From an uncultured Prevotella sp. (GTDB lineage Bacteria > Bacteroidota > Bacteroidia > Bacteroidales > Bacteroidaceae), in NCBI GenBank assembly GCA_900556465.1, contig USPK01000004.1, positions 1 through 49,687 on the forward strand: a DNA stretch of 49,687 nucleotides, given 5' to 3'. Of the stretch, positions 16,512 through 23,275 are shown piece by piece (position 1 is the stretch's first letter; each line of letters begins with the position of its first letter). The translations under genes were made by a program, and so were the position numbers. The notes beneath the pieces are model-generated. The model was not told where the DNA came from and made no database searches. It saw only the letters and a program-made list of their open reading frames with translations.

Positions 16512-17873
16512 ATGAAAGAAGAAACTATCGATTTCGGTTCAGCCAAGGTTTCCAAGCTGTTTCGGAAACTGTTTTTCCCCACGCTGTTAGGCATGCTGGG
16601 CATGTCGGCCATGACGGCCATCGACGGGATTTTCATCGGACACAGCGTCGGTAGTGACGGCATTGCTGCCGTCAACATCATTGTGCCCATGCTTATGCTG
16701 CTGACGGGCGTCGGTCTGATGATAGGCACGGGGTGTTCCGTCGTGGCGTCCGTCTACCTCTCGCGCGGACAGCGGCGAGTGGCCTGCTACAACGTGACGC
16801 AGGCCCTGCTGCTGGTGACGCTCATCATCGCCCTTCCCACTATCTGGATGCTGGTGTTCCCCGACGAGGCTGCCCGCTGGCTGGGTTCGTCGGACGACTT
16901 GCTGCCCAAGGTGAAGGAATACATGGTGTGGTACGTTCCCTCGTGGATATTCATGGGCTGGACGGCCATATCGCTCTTCGTCATCCGCCTGGACGGCGCG
17001 CCCAACTACGCCATGGCGTGCAGCCTGGTCGCAGCCCTGCTCAACGTGGTCCTCGACTGGCTGTTCATGTTCCCTCTGGGCTGGGGCCTCATGGGCGGGG
17101 CGCTGGCCACGTCCATCAGCACCGCCGTCGGGGGCATTATGGCCGTGACCTATCTCTTTGGCTTTGCCCGCCGCCTGCGCCCGGCCCGCATCAAGCTGAA
17201 CGCGAAGAGCCTGCGCTACACGTTGCGCAACGTGGGCAACCAGTGTCGCATCGGCTCGTCGGCCTTGCTCGCCGAGGCCACGCTTGCCGTCCTCATGTTC
17301 ATGGGTAATCAGATTTTCATGCACTACCTGGGCGACGACGGCGTGGGTGCTTTCGGCATTGCCTGCTACTACACGCCGTTCATCTTCATGGTGGGCAACG
17401 CCATTGCCCAATCGGCCCAGCCCATCCTGAGCTACAATTTCGGCCTGGGCGACCGCGGCCGCATGCGCGAGACGGAACGGACGGCCATCGTGACCGCCCT
17501 GCTCTGCGGCTTCGTCGTGGCTTTCGTCTTCGTGCTGCTGCCCGAGGGGCTCGTCGGCCTGTTTGTCAGCCTCGAAAACCGTGCTGCCCAGATTGCCGTG
17601 GCCGGTCTGCCGCTGTTTGCGGCCGGCTTCCTGCCCTTCATCTTCAACATCACGAGCGTCGGCTACTTTCAGAGCGTGGAGCGCGTGCGGCCCGCCACGT
17701 CGTTTGCCCTGCTGCGCGGCTTCGTCCTGCTGGTGCCCAGCTTCCTGCTCCTGCCCCGTTGGCTGGGGGACCGGGGTATCTGGCTCGCCATGCCGGCCGC
17801 CGAGATGCTGACCGCGCTTTGCGTGGTGGCCTTCTACCGCTGGCAGCACCGGCGTCCGGCCCGGCGAGCCTGA
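16512..17873 (+). CDS. MATE-family multidrug/toxin efflux transporter
   Basis: Inner-membrane cation antiporter that exports drugs or metabolites. The 453 residues have about 12 hydrophobic segments arranged as two pseudo-repeats, as in MATE proteins. Signatures include the N-terminal PTLLGMLGMSAMTAIDGIFI, GSDGIAAVNIIVP in helix 2, LVAALLNVVLDWLFMF, and in the second half GDDGVGAFGIACYYTPF and GNAIAQSAQPILSYNFG, which resembles the NorM/VmrA branch. The ATG at 16512 follows AAAGGAGT, a rare good Shine-Dalgarno-like site for this phylum. The leader holds three hairpins, suggesting post-initiation control. The substrate is unknown. It converges on the NlpE-like gene through a repeat-derived terminator. 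Confidence 0.93.
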   Translation: MKEETIDFGSAKVSKLFRKLFFPTLLGMLGMSAMTAIDGIFIGHSVGSDGIAAVNIIVPMLMLLTGVGLMIGTGCSVVASVYLSRGQRRVACYNVTQALLLVTLIIALPTIWMLVFPDEAARWLGSSDDLLPKVKEYMVWYVPSWIFMGWTAISLFVIRLDGAPNYAMACSLVAALLNVVLDWLFMFPLGWGLMGGALATSISTAVGGIMAVTYLFGFARRLRPARIKLNAKSLRYTLRNVGNQCRIGSSALLAEATLAVLMFMGNQIFMHYLGDDGVGAFGIACYYTPFIFMVGNAIAQSAQPILSYNFGLGDRGRMRETERTAIVTALLCGFVVAFVFVLLPEGLVGLFVSLENRAAQIAVAGLPLFAAGFLPFIFNITSVGYFQSVERVRPATSFALLRGFVLLVPSFLLLPRWLGDRGIWLAMPAAEMLTALCVVAFYRWQHRRPARRA

Positions 17874-17911
17874 ACGGTTTGCCCCTTTTGCGGCGGCCGG
17901 TGCCGCCGTCC

Positions 17912-17970
17912 ACGGGCCTTAGCCCCGTAAAAACGCGCCCTATCCCCGTCGCGACGGGAATAGGGCGCGT
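17912..17970. repeat. 21-bp-period quasi-palindrome array, locus 2 (three units, doubles as terminator)
   Basis: Three 17-bp units start at 17912, 17933 and 17954, again with 4-bp spacers: ACGGGCCTTAGCCCCGT (identical to the middle unit at 10142), ACGCGCCCTATCCCCGT and ACGGGAATAGGGCGCGT. Units 2 and 3 are inverted copies and form the hairpin that ends the MATE and NlpE-like genes. The array length is 59 bp, the same as at 10121-10179. Confidence 0.8.
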
Positions 17971-17972
17971 TG
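17932..17972. terminator. bidirectional terminator of the MATE and NlpE-like genes
   Basis: A long near-perfect hairpin (AACGCGCCCTAT with ATAGGGCGCGTT outside, CCCGTC/GACGGG inside), preceded by AAAA and followed by GTT. It is built from two inverted repeat units of the 21-bp array. Confidence 0.75.
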
Positions 17973-17995
17973 TTGCGGAAATACTCGCAGCGGAT

Positions 17996-18655
17996 TTACT
18001 CCGTGCGGCGCAGCGAATAGTTCAGCTCCGAGTCGCTCCGCTCAAAGTTGTCGTTGAGCAGCGTCAGGACGGAGTCCGACTCGACCAGGAAGTTGAAGCG
18101 CTCGCGCCCGTCGTCGGCGACCAGCTGCCAGACGGTGGCGTCGTTGTCCCCGGGCACGCCGCGCTGGGTCAGCCGTTTGCCCGCGTAGTGATATGAGCGG
18201 TCTTCCCCGTTCTCGGCCTCGAGGTAGGTGAGCGTAAGACTGAACGTGCCGTCGCCACTGTGTCGCGGCGCGCTGACGGTCAGGGTGTAGCGGATGCCCG
18301 GACACGAGGCCGCCGGCAACAGGCCTTCGTACGTCCGGCGCTCGACCGGTCCGAGCCGGCCCTCGTCCGGGAGCCGGCGGCCGCGGACCACGACGCTGTC
18401 GGCCGACATGCCCGAGCTGTATGTCCCGGCATAGAAAACGTCGACCGTATCTCCCACCTGCAGCCCACCGGCCTGGCTGCGGCCGGCCTCGAGGGTGCTG
18501 AAAGCCAGCGTGTCGCCCTCCGTCGTAGCCAGGGTGACCGTGTTCGTGGTAGCGTCCACGACGACGCCGTTTGCCTTGTTGCCGCCGCCCGGAGTGTCGC
18601 AGGCGGTCAGGGCGGCCAGCAGGAGGGCAGGCCCAACGTAATAGATTTTGTTCAT
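17996..18655 (-). CDS. lipoprotein with NlpE-like C-terminal domain
   Basis: A 219-residue lipoprotein. The ATG at 18655 is chosen because it gives a lipobox (LLLAALTAC, Cys19); the longer frame to 18883 is basic and runs across the promoter. Residues 25-85 form a small beta domain (GVVVDATTNTVTLATTEGDT). Residues about 110-219 resemble the NlpE N-terminal barrel: YEGLLPAASCPGIRYTLTV, then a Y-x-x-x-G turn and LTLLNDNFERSDSELNYSL. The CxxC copper/folding motif of E. coli NlpE is reduced to a single Cys. Related Bacteroidota lipoproteins are of unknown function, possibly envelope-stress sensing. It is monocistronic with a perfect -7 box at 18685-18692. Confidence 0.75.
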   Translation of the reverse strand: MNKIYYVGPALLLAALTACDTPGGGNKANGVVVDATTNTVTLATTEGDTLAFSTLEAGRSQAGGLQVGDTVDVFYAGTYSSGMSADSVVVRGRRLPDEGRLGPVERRTYEGLLPAASCPGIRYTLTVSAPRHSGDGTFSLTLTYLEAENGEDRSYHYAGKRLTQRGVPGDNDATVWQLVADDGRERFNFLVESDSVLTLLNDNFERSDSELNYSLRRTE

Positions 18656-18684
18656 GGTATAGATGGATAAAATGGTTGTCGGGA

Positions 18685-18692
18685 CAAATATA
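18685..18692 (-). promoter_or_regulatory. -7 box of the NlpE-like gene
   Basis: The minus strand reads TATATTTG, a perfect TAnnTTTG, 29 bp before the ATG. Confidence 0.7.
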
Positions 18693-18859
18693 GGGATAAT
18701 AACCGGAGGGGCGACGGGGCCGGGCCGCGCGGGCGCCGTTTTTATGGATTTTTCCCGATTATTACGGAACGTTCGCGCACGGCGACGGGGCGGAGCTGCC
18801 GGGCCGGACGCGGCCGGCGCATTCTGCTTTCCGCATTCGCGTATTCCAAACATATTTCG

Positions 18860-18867
18860 TACCTTTG
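18860..18867 (+). promoter_or_regulatory. -7 box of the thi operon promoter
   Basis: TACCTTTG, a perfect TAnnTTTG, just upstream of the TPP riboswitch. Confidence 0.75.
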
Positions 18868-18883
18868 CACTTGGTAAAGACAA

Positions 18884-18968
18884 AGGGGTGCCCCGGCGCG
18901 CTGCTGCGTGAACGGGGCTGAGAAGATACCCTCAGACCTGATGCAGGCCATGCTGCCGTAGGGATTGT
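18884..18968 (+). promoter_or_regulatory. TPP riboswitch (THI element)
   Basis: The conserved parts of the thiamine pyrophosphate aptamer are present in order: GGGGTGCCC (P1/P2 5' side), GGGGCTGAGAAGATACCC (the CUGAGA core), ACCTGATGCAGG and TGCCGTAGGGA (the pyrophosphate-sensing end and P1 3' side). It lies between a perfect promoter and thiS, so it should repress the thi genes when TPP is plentiful. Downstream, CGGAAC/GTTCCG (18977-18992) is a possible expression-platform hairpin, and a second -7-like box (TACTTTTG, 19016-19023) follows. Confidence 0.93.
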
Positions 18969-19066
18969 ATTTCCGTCGGAACAGTTGTTCCGGCCTAACA
19001 AGGGCGGGGGCGTTCTACTTTTGGATTTACTTTCAGTACACATTGTTTTTTGTAAGATTGAGCCGT

Positions 19067-19264
19067 ATGAAAGTAAAAGTCAATCAGAAAGAAGTGGAAA
19101 CCGCCGCAACGACCCTTTCCGAACTGTTGTCCTCGCTCGGCATGCCGGCCACGGGAGTGGCCGTAGCCGTGGACGGCCGCCTGGTGCCCCGGGCGGAGTG
19201 GGAACGCTGCGCGCTGACCGAAGGGCAGGCGCTGGTCGTCGTGAAGGCGGCCTGCGGCGGTTGA
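19067..19264 (+). CDS. thiS: sulfur carrier protein ThiS
   Basis: A 65-residue ubiquitin-like protein that carries sulfur as a C-terminal thiocarboxylate for thiazole formation. It begins MKVKVNQKEVE and ends in the required Gly-Gly (AACGG). The ATG at 19067 gives the normal size of about 66 residues; the frame is open further upstream only because it runs through the leader. It is the first gene after the TPP riboswitch, 60 bp before thiG. Residues around ATGVAVAVDGRLVPRAEW are the classic ThiS core. Confidence 0.95.
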   Translation: MKVKVNQKEVETAATTLSELLSSLGMPATGVAVAVDGRLVPRAEWERCALTEGQALVVVKAACGG

Positions 19265-19324
19265 GCCCGGACCCCGCAGAGGGGGAAATACACGTAGACA
19301 CAAAAACGATAATCCTCAAAAAAT

Positions 19325-20098
19325 ATGGAAAAATTGGTCATTGCGGGACGCGAGTTTTCGTCCCGCCTGTTCCTGGGTACAGGAAAATTCAGCTCTAACG
19401 AGCAAATGTCCGCCGCTATCGAGGCGTCGGGTACCGAAATGGTGACGGTGGCGATGAAACGTGTGGAACTGGGCGACGCAGACGACGCGCTGCTGACGCA
19501 TATCCGCCGGCCGGGCCTGCAACTGCTGCCCAACACGAGCGGTGTGCGCGATGCCGAGGAGGCCGTGCTGGCCGCGCAGCTGGCCCGTGAGGCTTTTGGC
19601 ACGGAGTGGCTGAAGCTGGAGATTCACCCGGACCCGCGCTACCTGCTGCCGGACTCCATCGAGACGCTCAAGGCCACGGAACAGCTGGTGAAGCTGGGCT
19701 TCGTCGTCCTGCCTTACTGCCAGGCCGACCCGACGCTCTGCAAACGCCTGGAGGAGGCCGGCGCCGCCGCCGTCATGCCCCTGGGCGCGCCCATCGGTAC
19801 GAACCAGGGACTGCGTACGCGCGACTTTCTGCAGATCATCATCGAGCAGGCCGCCGTCCCCGTCGTGGTCGACGCGGGCATAGGGGCGCCGAGCCACGCC
19901 GCGGAGGCGATGGAGCTGGGTGCTTCGGCCTGCCTCGTCAATACGGCGATAGCCGTGGCGGGACAGCCCGTCGAGATGGCGCGTGCCTTCCGTCAGGCCG
20001 TGGAGGCTGGCCGTATGGCTTACGAGGCCGGACTTCCGGTGAGCGTGGCCTCGATGGAGGCGCAGGCCAGTTCGCCCCTGACCGACTTCCTCGGATGA
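19325..20098 (+). CDS. thiG: thiazole synthase ThiG
   Basis: Condenses deoxyxylulose 5-phosphate, dehydroglycine and ThiS-bound sulfur into the thiazole phosphate of thiamine. The 257 residues are full length. The Schiff-base lysine is Lys97 in EWLKLEIHPD, the TIM-barrel phosphate region reads VVVDAGIGAPSHAAEAMELG, and PLGAPIGTNQGL is conserved. It lies between thiS and thiH, whose product supplies dehydroglycine. The 109-bp gap to thiH is GC-rich with small inverted repeats but no separate gene. Confidence 0.97.
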   Translation: MEKLVIAGREFSSRLFLGTGKFSSNEQMSAAIEASGTEMVTVAMKRVELGDADDALLTHIRRPGLQLLPNTSGVRDAEEAVLAAQLAREAFGTEWLKLEIHPDPRYLLPDSIETLKATEQLVKLGFVVLPYCQADPTLCKRLEEAGAAAVMPLGAPIGTNQGLRTRDFLQIIIEQAAVPVVVDAGIGAPSHAAEAMELGASACLVNTAIAVAGQPVEMARAFRQAVEAGRMAYEAGLPVSVASMEAQASSPLTDFLG

Positions 20099-20207
20099 GA
20101 CGGCGGCGGGGACTGTGGCGGGTGCCCGCGGTCCCCGGCTGCCGCACTGTGACGACAGTTGCACCCAAACCCGGCCCTGCTCCGGCAGGGCGACAAACAG
20201 AAGAAAA

Positions 20208-21347
20208 ATGTTTTCGGAAGAACTGAAAAAATACGACTGGGACGAGACGACGGCGCGCATACAGGCCAAGACGGCCGACGACGTGCGCCGCGCGCTGGCC
20301 AAGCGGCACTGCGACCTGGAGGACTTCATGGCGCTCGTCTCGCCCGCGGCTGCTCCCTTCCTGGAGCAGATGGCTCGCCTGAGCCGCTATTACACGGAGG
20401 AGCGCTTCGGACGGACCATCTCGATGTTCGTACCGCTCTACATCACGAACTCGTGCACGAACTCGTGCGTCTATTGCGGCTTCCACGTGGCCAACAAGAT
20501 GAAGCGCACCATCTTGACCGAGGAGGAGATTGTCAATGAGTACAAGGCCATCAAGCGGCTGGCGCCGTTCGAGAACCTGCTCCTCGTCACGGGCGAGAAT
20601 CCCGCGAAGGCTGGCGTGCCTTACATTGCCCGCGCCCTCGATTTGGCGAAGCCCTATTTCTCGAACCTGAAGATTGAGGTGATGCCGCTGGCCACGGAGG
20701 ACTATGCCGCGCTGCGCCGGCACGGGATGAACGGCGTGATTTGCTTTCAGGAGACGTACAACGCGGCGAACTATAAAACGTATCACCCGCGTGGCATGAA
20801 GTCGAACTTCGAGTGGCGCGTCAACGGCTTTGACCGCATGGGCCAGGCCGGTGTTCATTCCATCGGGATGGGGGTGCTGATTGGCCTGGAGCCTTCCTGG
20901 CGCACGGACATTACGATGATGGCGCTCCACCTGCGTTATCTGCAGCGCCACTACTGGCGTACGCGTTACAGCGTGAACTTCCCGCGCATGCGGCCCTCGG
21001 AGAACGGCGGCTTCCAGCCGAACTGCGTCATGTCCGACAGGGAACTGGCGCAGGTGACCTTTGCCATGCGCATCTTTGACCACGACGTGGACATTTCCTA
21101 CTCGACGCGCGAGCCGGCGGACTTCCGCGACCATATGGCGACCCTGGGCGTGACAACCATGAGCGCGGGGAGCAAGACGGAGCCCGGCGGCTACTACACC
21201 TATCCCCAGGCGCTGGAGCAGTTCCACGTGAGCGACGAGCGTTCGGTCGAGGAAGTGGAGGCCGCACTGCGCCGCGTGGGGCGCGAGCCGGTATGGAAGG
21301 ATTGGGACGCTGTGTTCGACCGGGCCGTGGCCCAAGCTGCCGTCTGA
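20208..21347 (+). CDS. thiH: 2-iminoacetate synthase ThiH (radical SAM)
   Basis: Radical SAM enzyme that cleaves tyrosine to dehydroglycine and p-cresol for the anaerobic thiazole branch. The ATG at 20208 gives 379 residues, the usual length; the frame open from 20115 adds an unlikely leader. The [4Fe-4S]-binding cysteines are Cys83, Cys87 and Cys90 in NSCTNSCVYCGF. The typical region NFPRMRPSENGGFQP and the C-terminal SAGSKTEPGGY are present. Its stop is 3 bp before thiF, suggesting tight coupling. Use of ThiH rather than the oxygen-dependent glycine oxidase ThiO fits an anaerobe. Confidence 0.97.
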   Translation: MFSEELKKYDWDETTARIQAKTADDVRRALAKRHCDLEDFMALVSPAAAPFLEQMARLSRYYTEERFGRTISMFVPLYITNSCTNSCVYCGFHVANKMKRTILTEEEIVNEYKAIKRLAPFENLLLVTGENPAKAGVPYIARALDLAKPYFSNLKIEVMPLATEDYAALRRHGMNGVICFQETYNAANYKTYHPRGMKSNFEWRVNGFDRMGQAGVHSIGMGVLIGLEPSWRTDITMMALHLRYLQRHYWRTRYSVNFPRMRPSENGGFQPNCVMSDRELAQVTFAMRIFDHDVDISYSTREPADFRDHMATLGVTTMSAGSKTEPGGYYTYPQALEQFHVSDERSVEEVEAALRRVGREPVWKDWDAVFDRAVAQAAV

Positions 21348-21350
21348 GCG

Positions 21351-22049
21351 ATGCAGACCGCAACGGACAGCCGCTACGGGCGGCAGACGGCTTTGCCGGA
21401 GATTGGGGCGGAAGGACAACGGCGACTGCGGGCCGCTTCGGTCCTCGTGGTCGGTGTCGGCGGGCTGGGCGGTCCGGCGGCACTGAGCCTGGCCGGGGCC
21501 GGTGTGGGCCGCATCGGTCTGGTAGACGACGACCGCGTCAGCCTGACGAACCTGCACCGGCAGATACTCTACGACGAGGCGTCGATAGGCCAGCCGAAAG
21601 CGTTGGCTGCCGCCCGGCGGCTGAAGGCACTGAACAGCGAGGTGGAATATTGTCCGCACGTGGAGCGCCTGACGGCCGAAAACGCGGCGGCCTTGCTGGA
21701 GGGTTACGACCTCGTGGTCGACGGTTGCGACAACTACGCCACGCGCTATCTGCTCGACGAGCTGACGGCTGCGCGCCGGATGCCCTACGTCTACGGTGCC
21801 GTGGCGGGATTCGAGGGACAGGTCTCCGTCTTCAATGCCGGCAGCTCGCCCCGCCGTTACCGCGACCTTTATCCCGAAATGCCAGGCGGCGTGCCCGACC
21901 GCCGTATCGTAGGCATGGTGACGGCTGTGGTCGGCGCGGTGCAGGCCCACGAAGTGGTGAAGCTGGTCTGTGGCTATGGCGACTCGCTGGCGGGCCGTCT
22001 CTGGACGGTGAATCTGGCGACGATGCAGTCCTTTGTCCTGGACTTTTGA
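21351..22049 (+). CDS. thiF: ThiF/MoeB/HesA-family adenylyltransferase
   Basis: Adenylates the C terminus of ThiS so that it can accept sulfur. The 232-residue E1-like protein shows the nucleotide loop GVGGLGGP (35-42), the Asp60/Asn67/Arg70/Gln71 active-site set in DDDRVSLTNLHRQ, and the CDNYATRYLL segment with Asp127. The two CxxC zinc pairs of E. coli ThiF/MoeB are absent; only three single cysteines remain (101, 126 and one near 217). It is the last gene of the thi operon, followed by a terminator. The operon context, not sequence alone, favours ThiS as partner. Confidence 0.88.
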   Translation: MQTATDSRYGRQTALPEIGAEGQRRLRAASVLVVGVGGLGGPAALSLAGAGVGRIGLVDDDRVSLTNLHRQILYDEASIGQPKALAAARRLKALNSEVEYCPHVERLTAENAAALLEGYDLVVDGCDNYATRYLLDELTAARRMPYVYGAVAGFEGQVSVFNAGSSPRRYRDLYPEMPGGVPDRRIVGMVTAVVGAVQAHEVVKLVCGYGDSLAGRLWTVNLATMQSFVLDF

Positions 22050-22069
22050 CCCTATCCCGATAAGATCGG

Positions 22070-22112
22070 GGCGGCCGGTGCGTGAGCGTCATGCACCGGC
22101 CGCCTGTTTTTT
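22070..22112 (+). terminator. intrinsic terminator of the thi operon
   Basis: A 12-bp GC-rich stem (22070-22081 with 22093-22104) then TGTTTTTT. A smaller CCCGA/TCGGG hairpin precedes it. It also separates the convergent FolB-HAD gene. Confidence 0.88.
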
Positions 22113-22135
22113 CAGCCGGAAGTCGGCGCAGCCGC

Positions 22136-23173
22136 TCAGGGCAGCGGGAAAGAGCCGTCGGGGCCGGCGAGCTGGGCGAAGTCGTCGATGAGACAATCGG
22201 CGTCGGCCAGCTGTTCGCGGGTATGGTTTCCGTAGGTGACGCCGCAGGTAGCGCAGCCGGCGTCGTGGCCCATCGTGATGTCGAAAGAGGTGTCGCCCAC
22301 GACAAGTGTTTCCTCGGGCCGGATGCCCGTCTGTTGCAGCAGCAGCAGTACGGCGTCCGGCGCCGGCTTTTTATTCGTCACGTTGTCCTCTGCTACGTAG
22401 TGGCTGAGGTAAGGAGCCAGTCCGAGCTGCTGGCAGAGCGCCCGGACGGACTGACTGCCGCGGCTCGTGGCGATGGCCATCGTGATGCCCCGGTCGTAGG
22501 CGCTGCGCAGCGTCTCCACGACGTGGGGAAAGGCGGTCACGGCCCGGGTGCCGATGGTCTCGAACAGGCGGCGGTAGGTGGCGACGGCGTGGTCGAGCCG
22601 TTCGCCGCGTGGCAGGCCCGAGAGTCGGGCGATGCTCGATTCCAGGGGCAGGCCGATGGTGGCCCGGACGGCTTCGGCCGAGGGCAGGGGCAGCCCGCAT
22701 TCGCCGAAGGTGGCGGTCATGGTGGCTACGATGCCGGCGGCCGTGTCGGCGAGGGTGCCGTCGAAGTCGAGGACGAGCAGCCGCAGCCGGGCGGGCGGGG
22801 CGTAGCGGCTGGCACTCAGCGTGACGGCCGCGCCGTCGCAGTCGGCGCCCATGGGGGGATTGAGCTTGCGCACCTCGACGTCGGCGGCCTCGATGCGTTG
22901 GAACCGGTCGAACAGGCTTTCGAGGATGCGGCCGGCTACGTGCTCGAGCAGGGCGGAGGGGCGGGCCATTTCGCGGCGTACCAGGCGGTAGACCTCGGCA
23001 TAGTCGACCGTGCCGTCCAGCCGGTCGCCGAAGACGGCGGGCGAGGCCCCGGTGAGTTGCAGACGGAGGCTGACCGCATAGTCCGCCCCGACGGCGCGCT
23101 CCTGAGGCAGCACGCCGTGGTAGGCGTAGCAGCGGATGTGGTCCAGACGTATGCTGGTATGGGCTAAATACAT
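22136..23173 (-). CDS. dihydroneopterin aldolase - HAD phosphatase fusion
   Basis: A 345-residue cytoplasmic protein made of two complete enzymes. Residues 1-121 are FolB-like: YHGVLPQERAVGADYAV with the catalytic Glu25, TVDYAEVY with Tyr58, and VRKLNPPM with the catalytic Lys103. FolB makes 6-hydroxymethyl-dihydropterin and glycolaldehyde in folate synthesis. Residues 130-345 are a HAD hydrolase of the phosphoglycolate-phosphatase branch with all four motifs: DFDGTLADT (Asp136, Asp138), IATS (Ser237), NKKPAP (Lys269 region) and VVGDTSFDI (Asp294, Asp298). A tempting role for the HAD half is removal of phosphate from dihydroneopterin phosphate, the step just before FolB, but this is inference. 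The reading frame is continuous without a start between the domains. The nrdJ gene ends 102 bp upstream. No other folate gene is in the window. Confidence 0.88.
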   Translation of the reverse strand: MYLAHTSIRLDHIRCYAYHGVLPQERAVGADYAVSLRLQLTGASPAVFGDRLDGTVDYAEVYRLVRREMARPSALLEHVAGRILESLFDRFQRIEAADVEVRKLNPPMGADCDGAAVTLSASRYAPPARLRLLVLDFDGTLADTAAGIVATMTATFGECGLPLPSAEAVRATIGLPLESSIARLSGLPRGERLDHAVATYRRLFETIGTRAVTAFPHVVETLRSAYDRGITMAIATSRGSQSVRALCQQLGLAPYLSHYVAEDNVTNKKPAPDAVLLLLQQTGIRPEETLVVGDTSFDITMGHDAGCATCGVTYGNHTREQLADADCLIDDFAQLAGPDGSFPLP

Positions 23174-23275
23174 GGCAAGGGCAGCTGTTGTTAGGGGGAG
23201 GAAACGGCCGTCTGGCCGGCGCAGGGCCCGACCGGACGACCGTTGTGTCGTTATCAGGGAAAACGGCAGCGGGGC

